Positions 49,091-60,544 of a stretch of 64,000 nucleotides of DNA are shown here, one piece after another. Each line of letters opens with the position of its first letter. Within the stretch, counting starts at the first letter, position 1. This DNA is from Ruminococcus sp. (GTDB lineage Bacteria > Bacillota > Clostridia > Oscillospirales > Ruminococcaceae), in contig JAAVHJ010000023.1 of the NCBI GenBank assembly GCA_014799805.1, positions 1 through 64,000 of the forward strand, read 5' to 3'. Both the position numbers and the translations under genes were made by a program. Under the pieces are notes generated by a model. The model was given only the letters and a program-made list of their open reading frames with translations. It was not told the origin of the DNA and ran no database searches.

Positions 49091-49528
49091 TTATTCGCCT
49101 GATAATATTTTAATATCTACAACACCATCAATTTGCATTAACTGCTGTTTTAATAAAACAGGCGATTGCAACTCGCCACAAAGCCGAATTGAAAAATTCA
49201 CTGTTGCCACACTGTCAACAGGGATATTCTGATTGACTGTTAAAATATTCGCATCTAAGTCATAAAGTGCTAAAAGAACATTGGATAATACACCAACTTT
49301 GTCCTGTAGCACAGCATGTAAATTCATAATACGCTGTGTTAATTTATCTTCATAAGAAAATACACAGTCTTTGTATTTATAATATGCACTGCGGGAAATC
49401 CCAACACGCTTACAAGCCGAAGCAGAACTTTTTTCTTCTTTATTTGCAATTAATTCTTTAACTTTTAAGACTTTGCTAATGACATCCGGCAAAACGGACG
49501 CATCTACCACAATCAGCCGATTTTCCAT
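49091..49528 (-). CDS. ACT domain protein with N-terminal HTH-like region (PheB/UPF0735-like)
   Basis: SSASACKRVGISRSAYYKYKDCVFSYED followed by ACT domain LHAVLQDKVGVLSNVLLALYDLDANILTVNQNIPV; ATG at 49528. Confidence 0.9.
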   Translation of the reverse strand: MENRLIVVDASVLPDVISKVLKVKELIANKEEKSSASACKRVGISRSAYYKYKDCVFSYEDKLTQRIMNLHAVLQDKVGVLSNVLLALYDLDANILTVNQNIPVDSVATVNFSIRLCGELQSPVLLKQQLMQIDGVVDIKILSGE

Positions 49529-49643
49529 GTAAAAAACCTCCCTCAAGTTTGAAATCGTCCGTGTACAGCAAACACTTGTACTTGCATATTTTACTATAAC
49601 ATAATTTCATGTTTTTGTCAAGCGTTTTTGCAGAATTACTTGA

Positions 49644-49697
49644 TTGTAAACTAAATTTTTAAAACTAGTTGACAAATGAAAATTTTTCTGCTATAAT
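49644..49697 (+). promoter_or_regulatory. bioY promoter with overlapping BirA-operator-like dyad
   Basis: TTGTAAAC (49644-49651)-16 nt-GTTGACAA (49668-49675); TTGACA (49669)-17-TATAAT (49692). Confidence 0.65.
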
Positions 49698-49728
49698 TAA
49701 TTAAAATTAATTTACAGGAGGTTTTTTT

Positions 49729-50274
49729 ATGACAAATGCATTTACAACAAGAGAACTTGCTTTCACTGGTATTTGTTCCGCATTATTAGCTGTTTGCTCT
49801 TGGATTTCAGTGCCAACACTTGTACCGTTTACATTTCAGACATTCGGCATATTCTGTACACTGGAATTGTTAGGAGGAAAAAAAGGATTTTTTGCAATCT
49901 TGGTTTATTTATTACTAGGTGCAATTGGTATGCCAGTTTTTGCAGAATTTTCCAGTGGTTTGAGTGTAATTTTAGGCACAACAGGCGGTTATTTAATTGG
50001 ATTTTTATTTATGGCAATGATTTATTATTTTTCGGAAAAAATAATATTACATGAAAAACTTTGGTTCAGAATTTTAATATTAATTTCAGGCATTGCTTTC
50101 ATGTATCTATTTGGGTCAGTTTGGTTTATGCTAGTATATACTAGACAAGTAGAAGCGATCAGTTTCGCAAAAGTTCTTAGCATATGTGTCACACCGTTTT
50201 TAATTCCCGATATTGCAAAGCTTGCACTTGCGATAGTATTAACAGGTAGAATAAAAAACTATGTTAAAATTTAA
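49729..50274 (+). CDS. bioY: biotin transporter BioY
   Basis: AFTGICSALLAVCSWISVPT...VPFTFQTFGIF...LLLGAIGMPVFAEFSSGLSVILGTTGGYLIGF. Confidence 0.95.
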   Translation: MTNAFTTRELAFTGICSALLAVCSWISVPTLVPFTFQTFGIFCTLELLGGKKGFFAILVYLLLGAIGMPVFAEFSSGLSVILGTTGGYLIGFLFMAMIYYFSEKIILHEKLWFRILILISGIAFMYLFGSVWFMLVYTRQVEAISFAKVLSICVTPFLIPDIAKLALAIVLTGRIKNYVKI

Positions 50275-50665
50275 TCTTCGTCCACATCATGGGCTATGTA
50301 TTGCATTTTTTGAGGGCAGGGGCTATGATGATAATTTCACACAGCATATGAAAAAAATGATTTCTATTTTGCAGGAACAAAATCCAAAGATTCAACTTGT
50401 ATCAGAATCAGATATCATTTGCTCGCATTGCCCACATCAAAAAAACAAGCTTTGTGACAGCGATTGTAAAGTACAACGCTATGACAAAGCTGTTTTAAAA
50501 GTTTGTAATTTGCAAGAAAATCAAGTTCTTCACTGGTCTGAATTTTGTGAGATTATTTATAAGAAAATTTTAAGTAGCAAGCCGATTTATGAAATTTGTG
50601 TGAATTGCCAATGGTTAGCTATTTGCCAAAAAAAGAAAATTGAAAATTATAAATTTTTTAAATAA
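50261..50665 (+). CDS. DUF1284 domain protein
   Basis: LRPHHGLCIAFFEGRGYDDNFTQHM and Cys-rich C-terminus (CSHCPH, CDSDCKVQRYD). Confidence 0.88.
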   Translation: MLKFNLRPHHGLCIAFFEGRGYDDNFTQHMKKMISILQEQNPKIQLVSESDIICSHCPHQKNKLCDSDCKVQRYDKAVLKVCNLQENQVLHWSEFCEIIYKKILSSKPIYEICVNCQWLAICQKKKIENYKFFK

Positions 50666-52164
50666 TATTTTTTTGTCAGCACCAAATCAAATATAGTAAT
50701 CATCTCATCATGATTGAAATCTACGGCTTGCCAGTTGGGCAAATTGCCTGAACCTAGTAACCATTTTTGCAATACAATAATATCTAATATATTAAAATCA
50801 CCGTCTTTGTTGGCATCTCCTGTGCAAATTTCTGTAATTGGCTTTTCAGGAGCTGTTCCAAGAGAAACAAAATTTCTGTGATATGTTTCAGCATAGGCTT
50901 GTGCTGTGGAATTATCATATCCATAGATAGTAGCCGTATCAGAAATTGTGTATTCATTATCATAAATTTCACATTCTGGATTCTCAATTGTGACAGATAT
51001 TAAAGCATCACAACCATAAAAAGCATGAGAGTCAATTGATGTCACACTATCTGAGATTATAACAGATTCTAAAGCAAAACAATAGGAAAAAGCATAATTT
51101 CTAATTTTTTTCACACTGTCTGGAAGTATAATAGATTTTAAAGCATAGCAACTACCAAAAGCACTATCTTCAATTGTTATCATACTATCTGGAATGACAA
51201 CAGATGTTAAACCAGTATAGGAAAAAGCCAATCTTTCAATTGTTGTGACGCTATTTGGAATGACAACCGATTCTAAAGCTGAACAATAAGAAAAAGCATG
51301 ATTTTCAATTATTGTGACACTGGCTGGAATTGTGACAGATGTTAAAGATTCGCAACCATAAAAAGTATTCTCTTTGATTATTGTCACACTATTTGGAATA
51401 ACAATTGCTTCTAAAGCAGAACAATAAGAAAAAGCAAGATTTTCAATTGTTGTGACACTGGCTGGAATTGTGACAGATATTAAAGAAGTACAACCATGAA
51501 AAGCAGAATTTCCGATTGCTGTCACACTATCTGGAATAATAATTTCTTTCTGTTCACATGTTGTTCCATCAATTAAAATTCCATTAATAATTACAAGCGG
51601 ATTTTCATTTCTTTTTATTTCCAACCATGAAGTTCCACTAAAAGCATCCACTCCGATTGTTGTCACACTATCTGGAATGATAATAGATTCTAAAGCATAA
51701 CATCCCAAAAAAGCACTTTCTCCGATTGCTATCACACTATCTGAAATTGTGACAGATGTTAGGGATTCACAATGAAAAAAAGCACTATCCCCAATTGTTA
51801 TTACACTATCTGGAATTGTAACAGATGTTAAAGTGCTACAAGAACTAAAAGCATAATTTCCAATTGTTGTTACACCATCTTCAAGTATAATTTTTTTTAT
51901 ATTTTCATGTAAATGATACCAACAAGATTCTGCATAATCCCAGTTTTTCATTGCACCAGTCCCACTAATTGTTAGCGTTTCTGTAGATTCTTCAAAGTTC
52001 CAAGTTAAATTTTCTCCACATGTCCCCGAAGTAACGACTTCTAAATTTTCTGCGCTTGCAAAAATAAAATGCATTGACGGAATCTGTTCAGCTATCGGCA
52101 AACCATTTACACACAAACATAATAATGCTGTCATACTGGCAAGCAAAGCTTTTAATTTTCTCAT
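50647..52164 (-). CDS. secreted BspA-like LRR protein with C-terminal type I dockerin
   Basis: Signal peptide; >10 LRR_5 repeats; C-terminus GDANKDGDFNILDIIVLQKWLL...VDFNHDEMITIFDLVLTKKYYL with two dockerin Ca-loops. Confidence 0.93.
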   Translation of the reverse strand: MRKLKALLASMTALLCLCVNGLPIAEQIPSMHFIFASAENLEVVTSGTCGENLTWNFEESTETLTISGTGAMKNWDYAESCWYHLHENIKKIILEDGVTTIGNYAFSSCSTLTSVTIPDSVITIGDSAFFHCESLTSVTISDSVIAIGESAFLGCYALESIIIPDSVTTIGVDAFSGTSWLEIKRNENPLVIINGILIDGTTCEQKEIIIPDSVTAIGNSAFHGCTSLISVTIPASVTTIENLAFSYCSALEAIVIPNSVTIIKENTFYGCESLTSVTIPASVTIIENHAFSYCSALESVVIPNSVTTIERLAFSYTGLTSVVIPDSMITIEDSAFGSCYALKSIILPDSVKKIRNYAFSYCFALESVIISDSVTSIDSHAFYGCDALISVTIENPECEIYDNEYTISDTATIYGYDNSTAQAYAETYHRNFVSLGTAPEKPITEICTGDANKDGDFNILDIIVLQKWLLGSGNLPNWQAVDFNHDEMITIFDLVLTKKYYLKNL

Positions 52165-52332
52165 GTTTAAAAACCTCCTGTTATATAAATACTCCAGTCT
52201 ATTATATCATGAAGCAAACAATAAAACAAGAGATTTCTTATAGTTTTATACAAAATTCTTTTGTATATGATAAAAAAATTATTTTATCATAAAAAAAAGC
52301 AATCTGTCAAAAGGCTGCTTATATTTTTCTAA

Positions 52333-52983
52333 TCATGATAAGAGTAAATCCAGTAAGGCAGACGGTTCAGAAATAATCGTTTCAGCTCCGTTTGCTTTTA
52401 AAAATGCTTCGTCACGAAATCCCCATGCAACACTAATACAAGGTAAGCCTGCATTTTTTGCCGTTTGCAAATCTACTTCCGAATCGCCAATATAAATTGC
52501 CTGTTCTGGTGTATCATTTAAAGTCTGTAACACAGCATACACGGCATCTGGAGCAGGTTTTCTTGGTCTGCCTTGTATTTCACCAGTCACAATATCAAAT
52601 AAATTTGGGAAATACTCTTGACAAAGCAATTTTACAGCAGAATCAATTTTATTAGAAATCACAGCCGTTTTGATTCCAGCATTACGTAATTCCTGAATTA
52701 CTTTTATAATATTTTGATAGGGAGCTGTATTATCTTTGCAATGTTTGGAATAATAGGCTCTAAATATTTTATGAATTTGCATAATTTCTTCTTCGGATGT
52801 TCCCACAGGAACAGCACGTTTGATTAATTGCAAAATACCATTGCCGACAAATTGCTTAATTTCTAAAAGACTTCGTTCAGGCAAATGCTTTTCACGCAAT
52901 GCATAATTCATAGCAAAATATAAATCTTCTAGTGTATTTAAAATCGTTCCGTCTAAATCAAAAATCGCAAGTTGATATTTCAT
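52333..52983 (-). CDS. HAD hydrolase, phosphoglycolate phosphatase-like
   Basis: LAIFDLDGTILNTLEDL, VISNKIDSAVKLL, GRPRKPAPDAVY, YIGDSEVDLQTAKNAGLPCISVAWGFR. Confidence 0.92.
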   Translation of the reverse strand: MKYQLAIFDLDGTILNTLEDLYFAMNYALREKHLPERSLLEIKQFVGNGILQLIKRAVPVGTSEEEIMQIHKIFRAYYSKHCKDNTAPYQNIIKVIQELRNAGIKTAVISNKIDSAVKLLCQEYFPNLFDIVTGEIQGRPRKPAPDAVYAVLQTLNDTPEQAIYIGDSEVDLQTAKNAGLPCISVAWGFRDEAFLKANGAETIISEPSALLDLLLS

Positions 52984-53034
52984 GATTAATTTCACTTCTT
53001 TCTTATTTTTTAGTTAAATTAAATTAAATTTAAA

Positions 53035-53649
53035 TTATTTTCTAACTGTCTGTATGAAACATAAAATAATTTGTGTAACAGACAATGCAGAACCAACCCA
53101 AAATAAAATATAATTTGCCATGCCATTGGCAGGACATAATCTAAAACTAAAGCCTTTTTTATAAGGATATAATAATTTTAATTTCCGCATGTTGAGACTA
53201 TCTAATAGCAAATGCGATAAAAATCCAATTGTGAAATAACTCACAAACGGCGAATAAATGAAAAAAATAGCAATATCTAATAATAACAATGCCAGAAATG
53301 AATGCATAAAAGACCTGTGAGGCTGTTTTTTGCCAAAGGCACAGATTGCAATAAAACCCAATATACCAATAATAATTTTAAATATATTAGCATTACTCCA
53401 AATTTTTTCAGTAAATCCAGAAAGCAAATCTATCACAGCAATAATAGTTAATATAATCACTGTAAATAAAATTATAAAATTCATTTGATGTATTTTTTTA
53501 CTAGCAATGGAACTGCCAACATCAATATCACTGATTAAAGCACCCACTGCACCAACAGAAACGGCTGTCAGAATCCCTAACAGAGAATCTGGACGGGTAA
53601 TTGCTAATGTTGTGGCAATGCCAATTGACATGTGTGTTTTTCCTAACAA
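53035..53649 (-). CDS. membrane-bound metal-dependent hydrolase (YdjM-like)
   Basis: KTHMSIGIA, DIDVGSSIASKK, HRSFMHSFLALL, GFLSHLLLDSLN; TTG at 53649 after AAAGGAG. Confidence 0.88.
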   Translation of the reverse strand: MLGKTHMSIGIATTLAITRPDSLLGILTAVSVGAVGALISDIDVGSSIASKKIHQMNFIILFTVIILTIIAVIDLLSGFTEKIWSNANIFKIIIGILGFIAICAFGKKQPHRSFMHSFLALLLLDIAIFFIYSPFVSYFTIGFLSHLLLDSLNMRKLKLLYPYKKGFSFRLCPANGMANYILFWVGSALSVTQIILCFIQTVRK

Positions 53650-53830
53650 AATAAAATCTCCTTTATTTTTACTAGTTTCTTGTTTTTTATTATAACATAA
53701 TTTAGTGAATTTGTCAAGCTGTAAGTAAAGCAAAATAAAACAACCCATTTTGTTTTTGTGTTGACAAACTGAAAATAATATGCTATAATATAATCATATG
53801 AAAAGTCAATAAGAAAGGAGTTAAATTTTC

Positions 53831-54328
53831 ATGCCAGAAAAAATATTTACATTGACATGTCGTTCAACAAGACAGGAATTACTCAACGCAATTGATACAG
53901 TTGCCAAGCCTTTGGAACAAACAGGCAGAATGGAACAGACGAAAAATTTTTGTCAGCATGGGGATTGTTCCGTATTTGAACACTGTGCAAATGTGGCTTA
54001 TGTTAGTTGTGCATTATTTATGAAATTGCATATTAATGCAAATTGGGATGAATTAATTCGTGGTGCATTGTTACATGATTATTTTCTTTATGACTGGCAT
54101 AAAAAAGAAGATTGTCATCCAGCCCATGCAGTATACCATCCGACATTGGCATTAAAAAATGCAAGACTTGATTATGAATTAAGTGAAAAAGAAGAAGATA
54201 TTATTTTACATCATATGTTCCCATTAACGATTCTGCCACCAAAAAGCCGTGAAGCATGGATGGTATGTTTAGCAGATAAAATCTGTGCTGTGATGGAAAC
54301 ATTTGGAAAGGTGTTGGTGAGACAATGA
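53831..54328 (+). CDS. HD domain phosphohydrolase
   Basis: FEHCANVAYVSC...LIRGALLHDYFLYDWH...ILHHMFPLT...LADKICAV. Confidence 0.88.
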   Translation: MPEKIFTLTCRSTRQELLNAIDTVAKPLEQTGRMEQTKNFCQHGDCSVFEHCANVAYVSCALFMKLHINANWDELIRGALLHDYFLYDWHKKEDCHPAHAVYHPTLALKNARLDYELSEKEEDIILHHMFPLTILPPKSREAWMVCLADKICAVMETFGKVLVRQ

Positions 54329-55050
54329 CACTGGAATATTTATTTTTAAGCTTTATGTTATATAGCTTCGGCGGTTGGCTATGGGAAACGACAGTCTGTT
54401 CCCTATGGGAAAGCGGGCATTTTCTGAACAGAGGTTCTTTATTAGGACCTTATTGTCCAGTCTATGGTGGAGGAGCTGTAGCTGGTATTTTAGTAGGCAT
54501 GTATATTCAACAGCCAACAAAATTGTTTTTCTATTCTGCAATGCTATGTATTCTAGCAGAATATTTATGTGGTTCGATACTAGAAAATATTTTCAGTATG
54601 AAACTATGGGATTATTCGGGTATGGCATTTCAAATTAAAGGCAGAGTCTGTCTGTTAGGATTTTTATTTTTTGGAACAGCCTGCTTGATAATTAATAAAT
54701 TTATAGAACCCTCTGTTTTAGATTGGTTTGATAGTGTGAGACCTGCACTGCTACATCAGATTGCAATTGCACTTGCAGTAATATTAGCTTTAGATACGAT
54801 ACTTTCAGCAATGGCATTTCGTAGAGTAAGTAAGCGTTTATATAGATTTTATACACGCTGGCATGCTTGTTTAAATAGAGAATTCAGAAGTTTATCTTAT
54901 GCAATGCAAAGAAAATGCCCTGAATGGTTACTAGATGATTTGTCTGGCATGCAAGAATTAATTTTAGATAAAAATCGTAATTTATGTCAAAAACAAGAAA
55001 AATACAAAGAAACTATGTTAGAAAATTTACAGCGTTTCAAGAAATTTTAA
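54325..55050 (+). CDS. CmpB-like putative ABC transporter permease (PF06541-type)
   Basis: SFMLYSFGGWLWETTVCSLWESGHFLNRGSLLGPYCPVYGGGAV signature; ATGA overlap with HD gene. Confidence 0.88.
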   Translation: MTLEYLFLSFMLYSFGGWLWETTVCSLWESGHFLNRGSLLGPYCPVYGGGAVAGILVGMYIQQPTKLFFYSAMLCILAEYLCGSILENIFSMKLWDYSGMAFQIKGRVCLLGFLFFGTACLIINKFIEPSVLDWFDSVRPALLHQIAIALAVILALDTILSAMAFRRVSKRLYRFYTRWHACLNREFRSLSYAMQRKCPEWLLDDLSGMQELILDKNRNLCQKQEKYKETMLENLQRFKKF

Positions 55051-55063
55051 AAAAATAAAAAAA

Positions 55064-55099
55064 TTCGTTTTGGTTTAATAGCCAGACGAATTTTTTTAT
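55064..55099 (+). terminator. Rho-independent terminator
   Basis: AATTCGTtttggtttaatagccagACGAATTTTTTTA. Confidence 0.75.
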
Positions 55100-55245
55100 T
55101 AATTAAAAATTAATAAATGAAAATCTTGTGAAATTTGCTAAAATTCGCTTGATTTTTTTGTTTAATTATGCTATGATTATATAACAAGCAAAATTATTTT
55201 ATTATTATTTTAGTTTATTATTTATTAAAGAAAGGCGTGTTACTC

Positions 55246-55917
55246 ATGGAAGAAAAATTTTCTTTAAATACAATTACGCAGATTAATCAAGCACAGCAAA
55301 AAGAAATTTTTTCTATATTGCAGGAATTCATAGAATTAGAGCATCTCTATGAATCCGCTTCAGAAATCGTCAAAACACAATTGCATATTTATGATTCAGA
55401 ATTTGGTGTGAAATTTCAAAGAAACCCGATTCATAGCATTGAAAGCCGTATCAAATCCCCACAAAGTATTATCGGAAAATTACAAAAAAAAGGACTTGCC
55501 TTGTCGGCAAAATCTGCACAGGAAAATTTAATGGATATTGCTGGTATTCGTGTCGTATGTTATTATATTGATGATATTTATGCCATTGTAGAATTATTAA
55601 ATATGCAAAGAGAATATAAAATTATAAAAATAAAAGATTATATTAAAAATCCAAAACCTAGTGGCTATAGAAGCTTGCATGTGATTTTAATGATTCCAGT
55701 GTATTTGGCAACACAAAAAAAAGAAGTGCCTGTAGAAATTCAGATCCGAACAATTGCAATGGATTTTTGGGCAAGTTTAGAACACCAGTTGCATTATAAA
55801 ACAAATTCTGTTGTTTCAGAATCTCTCAAAAAAGAATTACAAAACTGTGCAGAAGTCATTGCAGATACAGATTTGAGAATGCAGGATATTTACCAGCAAA
55901 TTTATAATTTGGATTAA
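55246..55917 (+). CDS. small alarmone synthetase (RelA/SpoT synthetase domain)
   Basis: RIKSPQSIIGKLQKKG...DIAGIRVVCYYIDDIYAIVELL...YIKNPKPSGYRSLHVIL...VEIQIRTIAMDFWASLEHQLHYK. Confidence 0.93.
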   Translation: MEEKFSLNTITQINQAQQKEIFSILQEFIELEHLYESASEIVKTQLHIYDSEFGVKFQRNPIHSIESRIKSPQSIIGKLQKKGLALSAKSAQENLMDIAGIRVVCYYIDDIYAIVELLNMQREYKIIKIKDYIKNPKPSGYRSLHVILMIPVYLATQKKEVPVEIQIRTIAMDFWASLEHQLHYKTNSVVSESLKKELQNCAEVIADTDLRMQDIYQQIYNLD

Positions 55918-55923
55918 TTATAC

Positions 55924-55952
55924 TTGACAAATGGAAAATAAAATGCTATACT
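55924..55952 (+). promoter_or_regulatory. sigma-A promoter of glyA
   Basis: TTGACA-17-TATACT. Confidence 0.75.
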
Positions 55953-56013
55953 AAAAACAGAAATCAATTAAGATTTTAAAAAATAATGATATTTTAGAAA
56001 AGGAGTTTTTCCC

Positions 56014-57270
56014 ATGTACAAAGATTTAATGGATACGATTGGATATGTAGAATCTGTTGACCCTGAAGTTGGTTCTGCTATGCAACAGGAACTAGCCCGC
56101 CAAAGAAGAAATTTAGAGCTGATTGCAAGCGAAAATATTGTCTCTCCAGCAGTTATGTGTGCAATGGGCAGTGTTTTGACAAATAAATATGCCGAAGGCT
56201 ACCCAGCAAAGCGTTATTATGGTGGTTGCCAATGTGTTGATATTGTAGAACAAATTGCAATTGACAGAGCCTGTCAGTTATTTGGTGCAAAATTTGCCAA
56301 TGTGCAGGCACACTCTGGTGCACAGGCAAATACTGCTGTTTATGTTGCTGTTTTAAAACCTGGTGATACTGTCTTAGGCATGAGCCTTGCAGATGGTGGA
56401 CATTTAACACATGGTTCACCTGCGAATATTTCAGGTAAATATTTTAATTTTGTTTCTTATGGATTAAACGATGAAACAGAAGTCATTAATTATGATGATG
56501 TGCAGAAATTAGCAGAAGAAACACAGCCAAAATTAATTGTTGCGGGTGCGTCTGCTTATCCAAGAGCAATTGATTTTAAACGCTTATCTGAAATTGCAAA
56601 ATCTGTCAATGCTTTACTCATGGTAGACATGGCACATATTGCAGGTTTGGTTGCAGCAGGCGTACATGAATCCCCTGTGCCATATGCTGATATTGTGACT
56701 ACAACAACACATAAAACATTAAGAGGACCTCGTGGCGGTTTGATTTTAACAAATGATGAAACGCTTGCAAAGAAAATTAATTCTGCTATTTTCCCTGGAA
56801 CACAAGGCGGACCTTTAATGCATGTTATCGCAGGAAAAGCTGTTTGCTTTGGTGAGGCGTTGAAACCTGAATTTAAAGAATATCAGAAAAAAATTGTTGA
56901 AAATGCAAAAGCCCTTGCAGACGGTCTTTTAAAACGTGGATTTAATTTAGTTTCTGGTGGTACAGATAATCATTTAATGCTAGTTGACCTGCGTCCATTT
57001 GGTATTACTGGCAAAGAATTAGAACATAGACTAGACGAAGTATATATTACAGTGAATAAAAATGCAATTCATAATGACCCTGAAAAACCTTTTGTCACAA
57101 GTGGTATCAGAATTGGCACACCTGCTGTTACAACAAGAGGATTAGGCGTAGAAGAAATGGAAAAAATTGCAGAATATATTTATCTTTGTGCAACGGATTT
57201 TGGAAATAAAGCTGATGAAATTCGTGCAGGTGTAAATGAAATTTGCCAGAAGTTCCCATTATATGAATAA
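56014..57270 (+). CDS. glyA: serine hydroxymethyltransferase
   Basis: [49 protein letters not shown]. Confidence 0.98.
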   Translation: MYKDLMDTIGYVESVDPEVGSAMQQELARQRRNLELIASENIVSPAVMCAMGSVLTNKYAEGYPAKRYYGGCQCVDIVEQIAIDRACQLFGAKFANVQAHSGAQANTAVYVAVLKPGDTVLGMSLADGGHLTHGSPANISGKYFNFVSYGLNDETEVINYDDVQKLAEETQPKLIVAGASAYPRAIDFKRLSEIAKSVNALLMVDMAHIAGLVAAGVHESPVPYADIVTTTTHKTLRGPRGGLILTNDETLAKKINSAIFPGTQGGPLMHVIAGKAVCFGEALKPEFKEYQKKIVENAKALADGLLKRGFNLVSGGTDNHLMLVDLRPFGITGKELEHRLDEVYITVNKNAIHNDPEKPFVTSGIRIGTPAVTTRGLGVEEMEKIAEYIYLCATDFGNKADEIRAGVNEICQKFPLYE

Positions 57271-57799
57271 TATTGCAATTAGAAGTCCTAGATTGCTTGT
57301 CCGCCGTTTCACATCGGCGGACGGTAACGATTTTGCTGAAATTTTAACAGATTCCGAAACTGTTTTTTATGAACCTTATGAAGTTTTTACACAAGAACAG
57401 GCAATTGCAGAAGCTGAAAAATTTTCCCATGATGAACGATTTTTCGCTGTTGAACATCAGGAAACTGGCAAAATGATAGGAAAATTATATTTTAGCAATG
57501 AAAGTTTTTCAAATACATATGAAATTGGCTATACATTTAATCGTCAGTACTGGAATCAAGGCTATGCAAGTGAAGCAGTGAGAGCTTTTCTGCAATATGC
57601 TTTTACCGAAATGCAAGTTACACGCATTTGTGCAATCGCAAATGTGAAAAATCAACGCTCTTGTCATCTTTTGGAAAAACTAGGATTTCAAAAAGAAGGC
57701 GTATTTCTTGAAAATGCCTATCAGCTCCCTTCCAATGAAAACAATATTTTTTGTTATTATTCTATGCTGAAAAATTGCTTGTCTGTTGGTTTTGGCTGA
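57263..57799 (+). CDS. GNAT acetyltransferase (RimJ/RimL-like)
   Basis: [22 protein letters not shown]...[19 protein letters not shown]...[25 protein letters not shown] overlaps glyA end. Confidence 0.9.
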   Translation: MNNIAIRSPRLLVRRFTSADGNDFAEILTDSETVFYEPYEVFTQEQAIAEAEKFSHDERFFAVEHQETGKMIGKLYFSNESFSNTYEIGYTFNRQYWNQGYASEAVRAFLQYAFTEMQVTRICAIANVKNQRSCHLLEKLGFQKEGVFLENAYQLPSNENNIFCYYSMLKNCLSVGFG

Positions 57800-57876
57800 C
57801 ATGATAGCAAATCATATAATTTCCACAATATTTTTTTATTTTTTATGATAAAAAGTTATAAATATTTATTTATGAA

Positions 57877-57914
57877 AAGAGGACAGTATTTTTTTACACT
57901 GTCCTCTTATTTCG
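57877..57914. terminator. bidirectional terminator
   Basis: AAGAGGACAGTatttttttacACTGTCCTCTT between convergent genes. Confidence 0.75.
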
Positions 57915-57915
57915 T

Positions 57916-60513
57916 TTATACTAGTATAAATTCGCTGTTTTGATAATCAATTGTTAGAACTGTACCAGATACTACATCATTTTTAATGATATGCTTTGCA
58001 ATTAGCGTTTCAATTTTCTGTTGCAAATATCTTCTGAGTGGTCTTGCACCAAAACTTACATCATAGCTGTTATTTACAATTGCTTGTTTTGCCGTTTCTG
58101 TTAGGATAATATCTAATTGTTTTTCTTTCAGACGGCTTTTTAAATTAACTAATAATAAATCTACAATTTTGAAAATTTGCTCACGCTGTAACGGCTTGTA
58201 AAATACTGTTTCATCAAGTCGGTTTAAAAATTCAGGTCTAAATTGTTGATGCAATAATTGTGTTACCTGATTTCGGGCTTCTTCAGAAATATCTCCATTT
58301 TCTTGTACGCCCTCTAAAATATAAGACGACCCAAGATTAGAAGTTAAAATTAAAATCGTATTTTTAAAATCAACAGTTCTGCCCTGAGAATCAGTAATTC
58401 TGCCATCATCTAGTATTTGTAATAATAAATTAAATACATCAGGGTGTGCTTTTTCCACTTCGTCCAGTAATACAACACAATATGGCTTTCTGCGAACAGC
58501 TTCTGTAAGTTGTCCGCCTTCTTCATAGCCAACATATCCAGGAGGCGCTCCAATCAGGCGACTAACACTGAATTTTTCCATATATTCACTCATGTCAATC
58601 CGAACCATACTGTTTTCATCGTCAAATAATGCTTGTGCCAAAGCTTTTGCAAGTTCTGTTTTGCCGACACCAGTAGGACCTAAAAACAAGAAAGAACCAA
58701 TTGGACGGTCTGGCGATTGAATTCCTGCACGAGAACGTAAAATTGCTTCACTGACTTTTGTGACAGCTTCATCTTGTCCAATCACACGCTCATGCAAAAT
58801 ATCTTCCATGCGTAATAATTTTTCACGTTCGCCCTCCATGAGTTTTGAAACAGGGATACCAGTCCAACGGCAAATAATTCTAGCAATCTCTTCGGCAGTC
58901 ACTTCATCACGGAGCAAACTCTGTTGCGTATTTGCTTCTGATGTAAGTTTTTCCTGTTCAGCAAGCTGTTTCTGTAAGGCAGGTAATTTGCCATATTTTA
59001 ATTCAGATGCAAGATTTAAATTATATTCCCGTTCAGCACGTTCCATGTCAGCTTTGACTTGTTCGATTTCTTCACGGAGTTTTTGTACTTTAGAAATACC
59101 AGTACGTTCATTTTCCCAGCGGGCTTTCATCACGGAAAATTTTTCACGCAGTTCGGCAAGTTCTTTTTGAATTTCCTGTAAATGCTCCTGTGATAATTTA
59201 TCTGTTTCTTTTTTTAAAGCCGTTTCTTCAATTTCTAATCTGATAATATATCTTGAAATATCGTCAATTTCTTGTGGCATAGAATCCATTTCTGTACGAA
59301 TCATTGCACAAGCTTCATCTACTAAATCAATCGCTTTGTCAGGCAAAAATCTATCCGAAATATATCTATCTGACAATGTTACAGCAGATAACAATGCATT
59401 ATCATGAATTTTCACACCGTGAAATACTTCATAACGTTCTTTTAAGCCACGCAAAATAGAAACAGTATCTTCAATTGTTGGTTCTGGAACAAGTACTGGC
59501 TGAAAACGACGTTCTAATGCCTGGTCTTTTTCGATATATTGACGATATTCATTTAGAGTTGTTGCACCAATACAATGTAATTCTCCTCTTGCAAGCATTG
59601 GTTTTAATAAATTTCCAGCGTCCATAGCACCATCTGTTTTCCCTGCACCAACGATTGTATGCAATTCATCAATAAATAAAATAATTTTGCCATCACTTTT
59701 TTTAATTTCTGCCAATACTGCTTTTAATCTTTCTTCAAATTCGCCACGATATTTTGCACCAGCGATTAAAGCACCTAAATCCAGTGAAAAAATTTGGCGT
59801 TCTTTTAAGCTATCTGGCACATCGCCTCTTACAATACGCAAAGCCAAACCCTCAGCAATCGCAGTTTTACCAACACCAGGCTCACCAATCAGAACGGGAT
59901 TATTTTTAGATTTCCTGGATAAAATCTGAATCACATTTCTGATTTCGCTGTCACGTCCGATAACAGGTTCTAATTTATCTTGTTTGGCAAGTTCTGTTAA
60001 AATCTGACCATATTTTGCTAACACATCATAAGTTTCTTCAGGATTTTCGCTTGTTACTCTGGTATTGCCACGCACTTGCATGAGAACTTGTAAAAATGCA
60101 TTTTTCTGAATTGCATACTGACTTAAAATCTTTTTTAATTGATTATCTGGAATTTCTAGCAAAGCCAAACAAATATGCTCTACAGACACGAATTCATCTT
60201 TCATGTTCAAAGCTTGTTGTTCTGCAAGATTTAATGCAGAATCCACTTCACGGGAAATTAATATTTGTCCTGCTTGTCTGCCACTTCCCGTAACAGCAGG
60301 CATAGCATTAATGATTGCCTGTACAGACTCTTGCAAATCGTTGAGATTAATATTTAATTTCTGCAATAATTGTCCAATTAATCCGTTTTCCTGCGTAATC
60401 AAAGCCTGAAACAAATGCATCTGTTCAATATGCATGTTATTTTGACCAATCGCAATGCTTTGGGCATTTTGAATTGCTTCCATAGATTTCTGTGTAAATT
60501 TTTGTGCATTCAT
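57916..60513 (-). CDS. clpB: ATP-dependent chaperone ClpB
   Basis: Clp_[74 protein letters not shown], long middle coiled-coil domain. Confidence 0.98.
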   Translation of the reverse strand: MNAQKFTQKSMEAIQNAQSIAIGQNNMHIEQMHLFQALITQENGLIGQLLQKLNINLNDLQESVQAIINAMPAVTGSGRQAGQILISREVDSALNLAEQQALNMKDEFVSVEHICLALLEIPDNQLKKILSQYAIQKNAFLQVLMQVRGNTRVTSENPEETYDVLAKYGQILTELAKQDKLEPVIGRDSEIRNVIQILSRKSKNNPVLIGEPGVGKTAIAEGLALRIVRGDVPDSLKERQIFSLDLGALIAGAKYRGEFEERLKAVLAEIKKSDGKIILFIDELHTIVGAGKTDGAMDAGNLLKPMLARGELHCIGATTLNEYRQYIEKDQALERRFQPVLVPEPTIEDTVSILRGLKERYEVFHGVKIHDNALLSAVTLSDRYISDRFLPDKAIDLVDEACAMIRTEMDSMPQEIDDISRYIIRLEIEETALKKETDKLSQEHLQEIQKELAELREKFSVMKARWENERTGISKVQKLREEIEQVKADMERAEREYNLNLASELKYGKLPALQKQLAEQEKLTSEANTQQSLLRDEVTAEEIARIICRWTGIPVSKLMEGEREKLLRMEDILHERVIGQDEAVTKVSEAILRSRAGIQSPDRPIGSFLFLGPTGVGKTELAKALAQALFDDENSMVRIDMSEYMEKFSVSRLIGAPPGYVGYEEGGQLTEAVRRKPYCVVLLDEVEKAHPDVFNLLLQILDDGRITDSQGRTVDFKNTILILTSNLGSSYILEGVQENGDISEEARNQVTQLLHQQFRPEFLNRLDETVFYKPLQREQIFKIVDLLLVNLKSRLKEKQLDIILTETAKQAIVNNSYDVSFGARPLRRYLQQKIETLIAKHIIKNDVVSGTVLTIDYQNSEFILV

Positions 60514-60544
60514 AAAAAATACCTCCTCAAAAAGATATCAATAA

